DNA of 64,000 bases, from contig JAHJKP010000035.1 in the NCBI GenBank assembly GCA_018821985.1, positions 61,942 to 125,941 of the forward strand. Reading direction: 5' to 3'. Below are positions 46,250 to 54,814 of the stretch, in pieces. The notes under the pieces were generated by a model. That model made no database searches. It saw only the letters and a program-made list of their open reading frames with translations, and had not been told where the DNA came from. Position 1 is the stretch's first letter; the number at the start of each line of letters is the position of its first letter. The DNA is from Pseudomonadota bacterium (lineage in GTDB: Bacteria; Desulfobacterota; Desulfobulbia; Desulfobulbales; Desulfocapsaceae). The position numbers and the translations under genes are program-made.

Positions 46250-47019
46250 AGGCTGTTATTCTGGCAGGGGGATTAGGGACCCGGATCAGCGAGGAAACCC
46301 ATCTCAAGCCCAAGCCCATGATCGAGATCGGCGGCAAGCCTGTTCTCTGGCATATAATGAAGCTCTATTCGGCACACGGAGTCAATGAATTCGTGATCTG
46401 CTGCGGATATAAAGGGTATATCATCAAAGAGTACTTTGCCAATTACTTCCTGCACATGTCCGATGTCACCTTTGACATGGCCAAAAACACCATGGAAGTC
46501 CACCAACGGCATGCGGAGCCGTGGCGGGTCACACTCGTTGACACCGGCGAAGAAACCATGACCGGGGGCCGCCTACGGCGGGTCGCCGAATATGTACGCA
46601 ATGAGGAGGCCTTCTGTTTTACCTACGGTGACGGCGTGGCCGATGTCGACATTTCCGCTGCCATCGCCTTCCATGCTTCCCATGGAAAACTTGCAACAGT
46701 GACAGCGGTGCAGCCTCCCGGTCGTTACGGGGCGCTGACCATTGACGGGAAAAAGGTTCAGGGCTTCACCGAAAAACCCCGTGGTGACGGCGGCCTGATC
46801 AATGGTGGTTTTTTCGTTCTGGCACCCAAATGTATCGATCGAGTCACGCATGACTCCACCAGCTGGGAACTCGAACCCCTGACCGGCCTTGCCGCCGATG
46901 GTGAACTGATGGCCTTTGAGCATACTGGTTTCTGGCAGCCAATGGATACCCTGCGGGAAAAAAATCTGCTGGAAGAGCTGTGGCAGACCGGCAAGGCGCC
47001 GTGGAAGGTGTGGGAATGA
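46246..47019 (+). CDS. rfbF: glucose-1-phosphate cytidylyltransferase
   Basis: A 257-residue nucleotidyltransferase: MKAVILAGGLGTRISEETHL, PKPMIEIGGKPVLWHIMKLY, and TYGDGVADVDISAAIAFH identify the CDP-glucose branch (RfbF/AscA). It makes CDP-glucose from CTP and glucose-1-phosphate. Its ATG overlaps the stop of the triple OGT-like gene and its TGA overlaps the ATG of rfbG, so the three are translationally coupled. Confidence 0.95.
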   Translation: MKAVILAGGLGTRISEETHLKPKPMIEIGGKPVLWHIMKLYSAHGVNEFVICCGYKGYIIKEYFANYFLHMSDVTFDMAKNTMEVHQRHAEPWRVTLVDTGEETMTGGRLRRVAEYVRNEEAFCFTYGDGVADVDISAAIAFHASHGKLATVTAVQPPGRYGALTIDGKKVQGFTEKPRGDGGLINGGFFVLAPKCIDRVTHDSTSWELEPLTGLAADGELMAFEHTGFWQPMDTLREKNLLEELWQTGKAPWKVWE

Positions 47020-48074
47020 AGCCGAATAGATCCTTCTGGTCCGGTAAACGGGTACTGCTTACCGGTCACACCGGCTTTAAGGGCAGTTGGCTGGCCTTGT
47101 GGCTCTCTACCCTTGGCTCCAAGGTAACGGGCGTGTCACTGCCGCCGGCAACCAACCCCAACCTCTTCTCTCTGGCCGGGATCGAAGAACTGATTGACAG
47201 TCGATACGCCGACATCAGAGACGCGGAACAACTTTCAGCAATAGTGAAGGAGGCCGCGCCTGACATCGTCTTTCATCTCGCCGCCCAAGCCCTGGTTCGG
47301 ACCAGCTATCAGCAACCACTGGCAACCTTGGCAACCAACGTCATGGGTACCGCCCATCTGCTTGAGGCCCTGCGGGGACTCGCAAGTGTCAAAGCTGCAG
47401 TGCTCATCACCACCGACAAGGTCTATCACAATCAGGAATGGCCCTATCCCTACCGGGAAAACGACCCCTTAGGCGGACACGATCCCTACAGCGCCAGTAA
47501 GGCCGCCTCGGAAATTGTAGCGGCCAGCTACCGCGACGCCTTTCTCGCTGAACAGGGCGTTGCCATGGCCACGGCCCGGGCCGGCAATGTCATCGGTGGC
47601 GGAGACTGGTCGGCCGACCGCCTCATTCCCGATGCCGTGCGGGCCTGGGAAGCGGATAAACCGATGGAAGTCCGTCGCCCTGGGGCAATCCGTCCCTGGC
47701 AACATGTCCTGGAACCACTGGGCGGCTACCTGCTCCTTGCCGAACAACTCTACCATGAACCTGATCTGGTCGGTGCCTATAATTTCGGTCCGGATACAAG
47801 TACTGCGGCAACGGTTCGGGAAGTTATCGAACTGGCACAAAAATTTTACGGCAAAGGCCGTATTGTATGGGGGGACGGCAGTAAGGGGCCACATGAAGCC
47901 GGCTGCCTGGCTCTTGAAATCGCCAAGGCCAGAACAACCTTGGGCGTAGTACCGAAATGGACCTTGACTGAGGCAATTGAACGAACGATGCACTGGTACA
48001 ACCGGCAGAATATGGGAGCCGATCCCCAAACCCTTTGTCTTTCCGAAATTGCCGACTTTGAGGCCCATACATGA
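47016..48074 (+). CDS. rfbG: CDP-glucose 4,6-dehydratase
   Basis: A 352-residue extended SDR enzyme. The NAD-binding motif GHTGFKG is at residues 17-23, TTDKVY follows, and the catalytic YxxxK is Y158-K162 (YSASK). RWDF-type RPWQHVLEPLGGYL is typical of RfbG. It yields CDP-4-keto-6-deoxyglucose. The ATG at 47016 (overlapping rfbF) is preferred to an upstream in-frame start at 46980 inside rfbF. No rfbH (3-dehydrase) follows, so a 3,6-dideoxy sugar is not the obvious product. Confidence 0.95.
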   Translation: MKPNRSFWSGKRVLLTGHTGFKGSWLALWLSTLGSKVTGVSLPPATNPNLFSLAGIEELIDSRYADIRDAEQLSAIVKEAAPDIVFHLAAQALVRTSYQQPLATLATNVMGTAHLLEALRGLASVKAAVLITTDKVYHNQEWPYPYRENDPLGGHDPYSASKAASEIVAASYRDAFLAEQGVAMATARAGNVIGGGDWSADRLIPDAVRAWEADKPMEVRRPGAIRPWQHVLEPLGGYLLLAEQLYHEPDLVGAYNFGPDTSTAATVREVIELAQKFYGKGRIVWGDGSKGPHEAGCLALEIAKARTTLGVVPKWTLTEAIERTMHWYNRQNMGADPQTLCLSEIADFEAHT

Positions 48075-48631
48075 ACCGATTCTTGATCACCAAGACACCA
48101 CTGATTGGATTAATAGAGGTTCAACGTCAGCAACTAACCGACACCAGAGGCTTTCTTTCACGGTTATTCAGCGCTGAAGAATTTTTCGACTTCGGCTGGC
48201 ACAAATCCATTGCCCAGATCAACCACACCTCCACCGTCCACAGGGGCACAATAAGGGGTATGCATTTTCAACATCCACCCCATTCCGAAATGAAGTTAAT
48301 CAGTTGTCTGCGGGGTGAAGTCTGGGATGTGGCGGTCGATATCAGATTTGGTTCGCCAACCTTTCTCTGCTGGCATGGAGTCACCCTGTCCGCCAAAAAC
48401 TGTCGAGCCCTGCTGATCCCGGAAGGTTTTGCCCATGGCTTTCAGACCTTAACAGATGAGGTAGAACTGCTCTATTGCCACTCCGTAGCCTATTGTGCTA
48501 GTTTCGAAGGAGGACTGCATCCTGAAGATCCGCGACTGTCCATCAAGTGGCCGCTTCCGGTAACGGAAATATCAGATCGGGACAAGTCGCATTCTTTTAT
48601 TTCTCACAATTTCAAAGGAGTCTCTCCGTGA
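48071..48631 (+). CDS. dTDP-4-dehydrorhamnose 3,5-epimerase-family protein
   Basis: A 186-residue cupin of the RfbC family: TDTRGFLSRLF, RGTIRGMHFQHPPHSEMKLI with the catalytic-base His at residue 65, GEVWDVAVDIRFGSPTF, IPEGFAHGFQTL and DPRLSIKWP. In this context it probably epimerises the CDP-4-keto-6-deoxyhexose, or a C-methylated version, at C3 and/or C5. It overlaps rfbG by 4 bp and the next gene by 4 bp (GTGA). Confidence 0.9.
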   Translation: MNRFLITKTPLIGLIEVQRQQLTDTRGFLSRLFSAEEFFDFGWHKSIAQINHTSTVHRGTIRGMHFQHPPHSEMKLISCLRGEVWDVAVDIRFGSPTFLCWHGVTLSAKNCRALLIPEGFAHGFQTLTDEVELLYCHSVAYCASFEGGLHPEDPRLSIKWPLPVTEISDRDKSHSFISHNFKGVSP

Positions 48632-49875
48632 ACTGCCGTCATTGCGGGGCCGAATTAAGCCTGCCTTTTCTCGATCTAGGCTCCGCACCACCATCAAACG
48701 CCTATCTCACCGTGGACACCCTGCGTGAACCAGAGCAGTGGTTTCCCCTGCGGGTTCTGGTCTGTGAACAATGCCGGCTGGTTCAAACAGAAGATTTTTC
48801 CCGGCCCGAAACCCTCTTTGCGGCCGATTATGCCTATTTCAGTTCCTTTTCCGATACCTGGCTGGAACACGCATGCCTGTACGTCCAATCAATGATAAAA
48901 AGATTTAGCCTGGGAGCAGGCAGCAAGGTGGTGGAAATCGCCTCCAATGACGGCTATCTCCTGCAGTATGTGCACCAGGCCGGAATCCCCTGCCTTGGCA
49001 TTGAACCCACTGCCGGGACGGCCAGAGCGGCCAGGGATAAAGGGCTGGAGATAATTGAAGATTTCTTTGGTGCACAACTGGCGCAGAAGCTTGTAGATGA
49101 AGGTCATGCCGCCGATCTGATGACCGCCAACAATGTCCTTGCCCATGTCCCTAATATCAATGATTTCGTCAGAGGATTTGCCATCCTGCTGAAACCCCAG
49201 GGGGCAGCCACCTTTGAATTCCCCCATCTCCTGAAATTAGTTCAGGAGAATCAATTTGATACCATATATCACGAGCATTATTCCTACCTTTCACTGACCA
49301 CGGTGCAAACCATCTTCACCAGTCAGGGACTGCGCATTTTTGATGTGGAGCGTCTTCCCACCCATGGCGGCAGCCTGAGGGTCTATGCCCAAAGGGCTGA
49401 CCTCGGGAAACACCAATGCAGCGAACGAGTGACAAACCTCCTTGCTGAAGAAAAAATGGCCGGCATGGCTGGCACTGATTTTTATAGCGGCCTGCAAAAA
49501 AAGGCCGAACAGATCAAGAATGACCTGCTCCTCTTCCTGATTGATGCAAGGCGCCAGGGATTATCCGTTGCCGCCTATGGCGCGGCGGCCAAAGGCAATA
49601 CCCTGCTAAACTTTGCCGGGGTCAGAGCCGATCTGCTACAGTATGTGGTTGACCGCAACCCGGCAAAACAGGGTAAGTTCATGCCAGGCAGCCGGATTTC
49701 CATTGTCGATGAGGCCCATCTGCAACAACACAGGCCGGACCGGGTCCTGATCCTGCCGTGGAATCTCTGCGATGAAATAATGCTGCAATTACATTATATA
49801 AGAGAATGGGGCGGGCAATTTGTAACCGCTGTACCGAATTTAAAGATACATCAAGACAAACATAAAAACATCTAA
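48628..49875 (+). CDS. SAM-dependent sugar C-methyltransferase
   Basis: A 415-residue enzyme of the TylC3/NovU-like type. An N-terminal zinc-binding domain has C3, C6, C46 and C49; a Rossmann SAM domain follows (VVEIASNDGYLLQYV from about residue 102), then FEFPHLLKLV, YHEHYSYLS, and a C-terminal domain with AAYGAAAKGNTLLNF. These enzymes add methyl to carbon 3 of 4-keto-6-deoxy sugar nucleotides. The start is GTG at 48628, with AAAGGAG upstream and overlap with the epimerase gene. It is followed by FkbM and SDR genes. Confidence 0.9.
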   Translation: MNCRHCGAELSLPFLDLGSAPPSNAYLTVDTLREPEQWFPLRVLVCEQCRLVQTEDFSRPETLFAADYAYFSSFSDTWLEHACLYVQSMIKRFSLGAGSKVVEIASNDGYLLQYVHQAGIPCLGIEPTAGTARAARDKGLEIIEDFFGAQLAQKLVDEGHAADLMTANNVLAHVPNINDFVRGFAILLKPQGAATFEFPHLLKLVQENQFDTIYHEHYSYLSLTTVQTIFTSQGLRIFDVERLPTHGGSLRVYAQRADLGKHQCSERVTNLLAEEKMAGMAGTDFYSGLQKKAEQIKNDLLLFLIDARRQGLSVAAYGAAAKGNTLLNFAGVRADLLQYVVDRNPAKQGKFMPGSRISIVDEAHLQQHRPDRVLILPWNLCDEIMLQLHYIREWGGQFVTAVPNLKIHQDKHKNI

Positions 49876-49918
49876 CACATTGTTTTTTTTAAAATAAAAA
49901 ATCAACACTGGTGAATAT

Positions 49919-50989
49919 ATGGCAAATGATCCTCGCGACATGGATGGGAAAGGTCTACAAAAGGCTTTATATATATTGGGAAGAAACGAACATCTCCGTA
50001 AACAACTTATAGAATTCCTAAAAAATGCGGAAAATAATCTGGAATTTAACGGTTCCATACGCGATGAAATTACTGGTCCCATTGTTGACGCCCTGCATGA
50101 TGAAAAGGATGTATATGAGAAATCTCTCTCTGATGGCACCCGTTTTAAATTTCTCTTCCGGACAAAGATAGCTCGTGATTTCCTTATGGCTCCTCGAGAG
50201 CATCCATCCCATGTCTGGGAGCCGCAAACGACAAAACTTCTGCTTGCATTGACCTCAAGCATCAATGGCGATGTAATTGTCGGCGGTGCCTACTTTGGTG
50301 ACCAAGCTGTTCTTGTTGCAAAAAACATCAGATCTTCCGGGAGATCCATACACTGCTTTGAGCCAAATCTCGATCAGGCAAGGATGCTAAAAGAAAACTT
50401 CCTGATTAACAACCTCGACAATGTGCGCATCAACACCTTAGGTCTATGGTCAGAAAGCAGTGTTCGCCTTAAACTCGATGGTTTTGATTCATTTGCCAAT
50501 GCGGTCAAAGCTGATATTGACGAGGAAGGTTTTGAGACAGTTTCCATCGATGACTACCGGAATCAATTCAACCTTGAAATCGGCCTGATCCAGCTTGATA
50601 TCGAAGGTGCGGAACTTGGAACATTGCGCGGAGCTTCAAAAACAATTACGCAATTCAAGCCACATATCGTCTTTGAAGTTCATAAAGACTATGTCGACTG
50701 GACACATGGTTTAGAAAACACAGAAATCTGCAGATTACTCTTTAAAGCAGGCTACAACATTTTTGCCATCCGAGATTTTAATTCCCATTATGAAATGCCC
50801 GGCAAGCCTGTGGAACTTATCCCGGCGGACAAGGTATATCTTGAAGGGCCGCCCCATGGCTTTAACATGGTAGCTGTGCGGGATGCCGCAATTTTCTCCG
50901 GTTCCGGATATAAAATTGTCGAAAATGTAAGCCCTAAACTGCTCCTCCATAAAAATCCGACACTGCATCACCCAACGGACGGCCTATAA
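49919..50989 (+). CDS. FkbM-family SAM methyltransferase
   Basis: A 356-residue protein. The C-terminal two-thirds is an FkbM methyltransferase (GDVIVGGAYFGDQAVLVAKN, IHCFEPNLDQARMLKENF, IGLIQLDIEGAELGTLRGAS, PHIVFEVHKDY). The first 100 residues are an unassigned helical extension. FkbM enzymes typically O-methylate sugars or polyketides, so this may cap the flagellar glycan. It begins 43 bp after the C-methyltransferase in a slightly AT-richer stretch. Confidence 0.88.
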   Translation: MANDPRDMDGKGLQKALYILGRNEHLRKQLIEFLKNAENNLEFNGSIRDEITGPIVDALHDEKDVYEKSLSDGTRFKFLFRTKIARDFLMAPREHPSHVWEPQTTKLLLALTSSINGDVIVGGAYFGDQAVLVAKNIRSSGRSIHCFEPNLDQARMLKENFLINNLDNVRINTLGLWSESSVRLKLDGFDSFANAVKADIDEEGFETVSIDDYRNQFNLEIGLIQLDIEGAELGTLRGASKTITQFKPHIVFEVHKDYVDWTHGLENTEICRLLFKAGYNIFAIRDFNSHYEMPGKPVELIPADKVYLEGPPHGFNMVAVRDAAIFSGSGYKIVENVSPKLLLHKNPTLHHPTDGL

Positions 50990-51009
50990 TTCTCCCGAAT
51001 GAAATATTT

Positions 51010-51837
51010 ATGCTAAAGACGAGGGCCACAATCATCGGCGGCAAGGGCTTTATCGGCCGGCATCTTGCCGCCAGGCTGCTTGCCGCTGGATGGGATTGCC
51101 ATGTTCCCAAGCGAGAGGAGGCCTCTGCCGGTAAAAAAGACCTGGGTCATCTCTTCTATTGCGCAGGGCTGACTGCCGACTATCTTCGCCGTCCTTTCGA
51201 CACCATCGAGGCACATGTATCGCTTTTGAGCAGAATCCTTGAGGCTGACCATTTTGAATCGCTGGTCTATCTCTCCTCAACGCGTCTCTACGACAGTCAA
51301 CCGAGCATTATTGGACGCGAAGAGATACCCTTAGTACTGACTCCGGCCAACCCTCGACATCTCTATGATCTGTCAAAGGCCCTGGGCGAATCGCTCTGTC
51401 TGACAACAGGCCAGGGACGGTGTCGTGTCGCCAGGCTCTCCTGCGTCTATAATAATCATACCGATAAGGATGGATTTCTTCCCGGATTGTTGCGACGGAT
51501 CATCAAGGATCGTCCTGCCGTTCTGGAGATTGATTCCTCCCCGACATTTGCCAGGGATTATATCCACTTGGACGATGTCCTTGATGCCCTGATCCTGATT
51601 GCCACCAGAGGAAAAGAAGGGATCTACAATGTTGCCAGCGGCGAAAATATCCGCAATGAAACCCTGTTTGCAACACTCTCCAAGGCAGGCGACTGTCGGA
51701 TCATCCCCTTGCGTAACGATGAATCCCCCGCCCCCGCCAGAATTAGTATCAAAAAGATGGAGGAGGAATTTGACTGGCACCCCCTGTCTGTGTTGGACAG
51801 AATAACCGCCCTCATTGAGGAGAATCGGCAATGTTAA
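51010..51837 (+). CDS. NAD(P)-dependent sugar-nucleotide epimerase/reductase (SDR)
   Basis: A 275-residue extended SDR: cofactor loop GGKGFIG near the N-terminus, SSTRLY, and the YxxxK pair in YDLSK. It is shorter than 4,6-dehydratases, fitting a 4-ketoreductase or epimerase that would complete the deoxyhexose. The substrate is inferred from context. It overlaps the next gene by 7 bp. Confidence 0.85.
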   Translation: MLKTRATIIGGKGFIGRHLAARLLAAGWDCHVPKREEASAGKKDLGHLFYCAGLTADYLRRPFDTIEAHVSLLSRILEADHFESLVYLSSTRLYDSQPSIIGREEIPLVLTPANPRHLYDLSKALGESLCLTTGQGRCRVARLSCVYNNHTDKDGFLPGLLRRIIKDRPAVLEIDSSPTFARDYIHLDDVLDALILIATRGKEGIYNVASGENIRNETLFATLSKAGDCRIIPLRNDESPAPARISIKKMEEEFDWHPLSVLDRITALIEENRQC

Positions 51838-52481
51838 AACTGCTGCACTCCAGCCGCGAAGAACTGCTGAGATACACCACAACACAACTCCATACTTTCT
51901 TCCCCGACCGCCAAGACAATACGAAACAGATAATAGATAGTTACCTTGATAACGCGCTCACCCGCCTTGAAAACTGCATCAATGCGGTCCGCATGTGGCG
52001 CCCCGGTGAGTTTGACTATCTGCATTCCTCGCAATATGCCATTTTTCTCTATTTTCTTGCCAATACCCTCTGGCGGCAAGAAGGCGATCAAAGAATCTGT
52101 ACCAAGTTGTTTTTCCTAAATAAATCGCTGAACGGCATCGACTGTTTTTATGAAATTGAAATGCCTGATATTTTTTTTATCGGTCATTCGGTGGGCATTG
52201 TTCTGGCGAAGGCGACCTATGGCAATTATCTTGTCCTCTATCAAAATTCCACAGTAGGAAAAAACCATGGCATTTCTCCCATTATCGGCGAGGGTGTCAT
52301 CATGTACCCGAACAGCGCCATCATCGGTAGCAGTCATGTACGAAACCGATCGGTAATATCACAGGGGGTCAGTGTCATCAATCGTGAAACACCTGGTGAC
52401 TGTTTAGTCTTTCAGGGGAATGGTGGCGATCTGGTTTTCCGACAAAGGCTCGATTCCGCCGATGAATATTTTCGTCGATAA
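51831..52481 (+). CDS. serine acetyltransferase-like hexapeptide acyltransferase
   Basis: A 216-residue protein. The N-terminal half is helical; the C-terminal part is a left-handed beta-helix like CysE (FIGHSVGIVLAKATYGNYLV, NSTVGKNHGISPIIGEGVIM, NSAIIGSSHVRNRSVISQGV), with a conserved His in GH and another in KNHG. It may acetylate the flagellar sugar rather than serine, given the surrounding genes. This is the last gene of the island before flagellin 2. Confidence 0.82.
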   Translation: MLKLLHSSREELLRYTTTQLHTFFPDRQDNTKQIIDSYLDNALTRLENCINAVRMWRPGEFDYLHSSQYAIFLYFLANTLWRQEGDQRICTKLFFLNKSLNGIDCFYEIEMPDIFFIGHSVGIVLAKATYGNYLVLYQNSTVGKNHGISPIIGEGVIMYPNSAIIGSSHVRNRSVISQGVSVINRETPGDCLVFQGNGGDLVFRQRLDSADEYFRR

Positions 52482-52503
52482 TGTGATGAGATACATAATT
52501 ACA

Positions 52504-52558
52504 ATGAGCGGTAATGAACTAATCGATGATTAGCAAAAATTATTTTATTACTGCCCCT
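52504..52558 (+). repeat. palindromic repeat, copy F (upstream of flagellin 2)
   Basis: Arms ATGAGCGGTAATGAACTA (52504-52521) and TATTTTATTACTGCCCCT (52541-52558), spacer 19 nt. Both arms share changes relative to copy A (GTAAT instead of GTTAC), preserving pairing. The last T begins a TAAAC -35 box. Confidence 0.7.
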
Positions 52559-52585
52559 AAACTTTCCATATCCAGGAACCGATAA
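52558..52585 (+). promoter_or_regulatory. sigma-28-type promoter P1 of flagellin 2
   Basis: TAAAC (52558-52562), 15 bp, ACCGATAA (52578-52585); directly continuous with repeat copy F. Confidence 0.75.
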
Positions 52586-52622
52586 ACATTTTAAGAGAAA
52601 AAATATTTCTTCATTTTTTCCC

Positions 52623-52650
52623 TAAAGTCTTTTCAAAAAATGACCGATAT
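52623..52650 (+). promoter_or_regulatory. sigma-28-type promoter P2 of flagellin 2
   Basis: TAAAG (52623-52627), 15 bp, ACCGATAT (52643-52650). It lies 65 bp downstream of P1, with the same geometry but no palindrome attached. Confidence 0.75.
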
Positions 52651-52747
52651 AAAATTAATAAAACAAAAAACTACAAGGGAGGTGCCAACCGACAAAAAAA
52701 CATTGCAGCACGACTAGCAAGACCAGCAGTAAAAACATGTTCGACCC

Positions 52748-52761
52748 GGGCAAGGACGCCC
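52748..52761 (+). promoter_or_regulatory. probable CsrA-binding hairpin in the flagellin 2 leader
   Basis: GGGC (52748-52751) and GCCC (52758-52761) enclose the hexaloop AAGGAC, placing GGA in the loop as preferred by CsrA. A second GGA is in the Shine-Dalgarno (52786-52792), about 35 nt away. Dual sites of this kind let one CsrA dimer bridge and block initiation. csrA and fliW are at 37350-38008. Confidence 0.5.
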
Positions 52762-52798
52762 AGCAGTACCCCATAAATCATATTCAAGGAGGAATATC

Positions 52799-54292
52799 AT
52801 GGGATTAACAATTAACACAAACGTAATGTCTCTCAATGCTCAGCGTAACTTGGGAACCTCTCAGTCCGCGCTGGCAAAATCCATGCAACGCCTTTCTTCC
52901 GGTCTTCGCATCAACTCCGCCAAGGACGATGCCGCCGGATTGGGTATTTCAGATCGTATGACCTCGCAGATCCGCGGTTTGAATCAGGCAGCCCGTAACT
53001 CCAATGACGGCATTTCTTTAGCCCAGACGGCTGAAGGTGCATTACAGGAAACCACTAATATCCTTCAACGTATGCGTGAGCTGGCCGTTCAGTCAGCCAA
53101 CGATACAAACAGCTCATCCGATCGTTCTTCCCTGCAGGCTGAGGTTAACCAGCTCAAACAGGAAATGACTCGTATCGCTGACACTACTGAGTTCAACGGT
53201 AAGAAACTACTGGACGGCAGTATGACCTCCGCCCAGTTCCAGGTTGGCGCCAATGCCAATCAAAGCATCTCCTTTGGCATCAGTTCCGCCCAGGCGGCAG
53301 ACCTTGGAAATCATGCCTTAACCAGCAATAATGCCACGGCAGATTTCTCCATCGAAAGGGCAACTTCTACGGCAGCGGCCAGTTCCGCCAATGATGTTGT
53401 GGCCCAGACCCTGACAGTTATCGGCAAGGAAGGTTCCAACACGGCCTCAGTTGCTAATGGTGATACAGCGGCCGTTATTTCCGGTAAGATCAACGCCATT
53501 TCCGCCGATACCGGCGTCACCGCCACCGCGAAAACCACGGCCACCCTTGCCGGATTATCTGCAAGCGGCACTGTGGCTTTTAGCCTCCAGGGCACTGGTA
53601 CCTCTGCTGTTTCGATCAGCGCAACCGTACTGAACACTGACCTGACTAACTTGGTCACCGCCCTGAATGATCAGGCCGGCAATACCGGTATTACCGCCAC
53701 CCTGAGCGCTGACAAGGCAAGCATCACCCTTGAGCAAGCAGCAGGATACGATATCAAGGTTTCCGACATGTTAAATACGGGAGCCGCAACAATGACCTTG
53801 ACTGGTAGCGAAGCGGGTGCAACCACCATCGGAGCTACAACATCTTCAGACTCTTCAACCGTCGGTGGCGAGATTTCCTTCTCCAGCTCTGCCAGCTTCA
53901 ACGTAACCAGCAGTCTTGCCGCTGCTGCCGGTTCACTCTTCTCTACCGCTGCCAGTGCCGCTAACACCAGTACTTTAAGCTCCATCGACAACGTGGACAT
54001 CACGACTGTTACCGGTGCCGCCAATGCCATCAAGGCCGTTGACGGAGCGCTGAGTCAGATAGACAATATGCGCGGTGATCTTGGTGCGGTTCAGAATCGT
54101 TTTGAATCAACCATCTCCAACCTGTCCAATGTATCCGAGAACCTGTCTGCCGCCCGCAGCCGGATTCTGGATGCGGACATTGCTCAGGAGACCTCGGCAA
54201 TGACCAAGAACAACATCCTACAGCAGGCCGGTGTCTCTATTCTGGCCCAGGCAAACCAGGCTCCACAGCTGGCGTTGTCACTGTTGCAGTAA
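52799..54292 (+). CDS. fliC: flagellin 2
   Basis: A 497-residue filament subunit, closely similar to flagellin 1 in its D0/D1 ends ([40 protein letters not shown]) and diverged in the Ala/Thr/Ser-rich centre, which also holds a Flagellin_IN-like segment. The leader ends UUCAAGGAGGA as for flagellin 1. It has two sigma-28-type promoters and a terminator immediately after (54342-54373), which suggests it is the major, independently expressed filament protein. That is inference. Confidence 0.97.
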   Translation: MGLTINTNVMSLNAQRNLGTSQSALAKSMQRLSSGLRINSAKDDAAGLGISDRMTSQIRGLNQAARNSNDGISLAQTAEGALQETTNILQRMRELAVQSANDTNSSSDRSSLQAEVNQLKQEMTRIADTTEFNGKKLLDGSMTSAQFQVGANANQSISFGISSAQAADLGNHALTSNNATADFSIERATSTAAASSANDVVAQTLTVIGKEGSNTASVANGDTAAVISGKINAISADTGVTATAKTTATLAGLSASGTVAFSLQGTGTSAVSISATVLNTDLTNLVTALNDQAGNTGITATLSADKASITLEQAAGYDIKVSDMLNTGAATMTLTGSEAGATTIGATTSSDSSTVGGEISFSSSASFNVTSSLAAAAGSLFSTAASAANTSTLSSIDNVDITTVTGAANAIKAVDGALSQIDNMRGDLGAVQNRFESTISNLSNVSENLSAARSRILDADIAQETSAMTKNNILQQAGVSILAQANQAPQLALSLLQ

Positions 54293-54341
54293 AGAAGAGG
54301 TAGCAACAAGCCAAATCCGAAAGGTAAATGGCTGAGAATCT

Positions 54342-54373
54342 AAGAGGGGCCGGCTTTACGGCCGGTCCCTCTT
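54342..54373 (+). terminator. terminator hairpin after flagellin 2
   Basis: AAGAGGGGCCGGC (54342-54354) pairs with GCCGGTCCCTCTT (54361-54373) with one mismatch, giving a stable GC-rich stem. The U-tract is weak, so read-through into flaG is possible. Confidence 0.75.
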
Positions 54374-54399
54374 CCCTTTGCGATAAGGGAGGAGATCAA

Positions 54400-54750
54400 A
54401 TGAATATAGATATGACCAGCAGCGTCGGTGGAGCCATTCAACAGAAAGCCCCGGCCCCCGAACAGATTGATACCCAACGGAAAAACAAGGAAAAGGCTGC
54501 GGACTCTCCGCAATCTTCTTCCGCGGACAAGAGAGTCCAGTCAGAAGAACTGCTCAGCCAGATCAAGGCGGTTACTGAAGACGGCCTCTATAGCGTCCGT
54601 TTTGAACAAAACGACAACGCCGACCTGATCGTCAAGATCTTTGACCAAAAAACCAACAAGATGGTACGCCAGATTCCGGCTGAAGAAGTGCTGAATTTGC
54701 AAAAAGCACTGGAAGATCTGCGCGGCAATATTGTCGACACCCAGGCGTAA
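54400..54750 (+). CDS. flaG: FlaG family protein
   Basis: A 116-residue protein. The C-terminal FlaG domain (GLYSVRFEQNDNADLIVKIF, TNKMVRQIPAEEVLNLQKAL) is intact behind a disordered N-terminus. FlaG influences filament length in polar flagellates. The ATG at 54400 has GGGAGGAG about 7 bp upstream and is preferred over an in-frame ATG at 54328 that lies before the terminator hairpin. It lies between flagellin and fliD, the usual place. Confidence 0.93.
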   Translation: MNIDMTSSVGGAIQQKAPAPEQIDTQRKNKEKAADSPQSSSADKRVQSEELLSQIKAVTEDGLYSVRFEQNDNADLIVKIFDQKTNKMVRQIPAEEVLNLQKALEDLRGNIVDTQA

Positions 54751-54814
54751 AGAATTTTCCTTGGCATTTCTAAGAAAGTGAGTTTTTTTACTCCCAGAAT
54801 TGCCACAGAATTTC

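Larger units (their letters stand above)
52482..52798. other. long regulatory leader upstream of flagellin 2
   Basis: This 317-bp gap holds palindromic repeat copy F (52504-52558), two sigma-28-type promoters (52558-52585 and 52623-52650), an upstream GGGAGG sequence (52677-52682), a GGA-hexaloop hairpin (52748-52761) and the Shine-Dalgarno AAGGAGG (52786-52792). The transcript leader would be about 140 or 205 nt. I see no gene in it. Confidence 0.85.
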
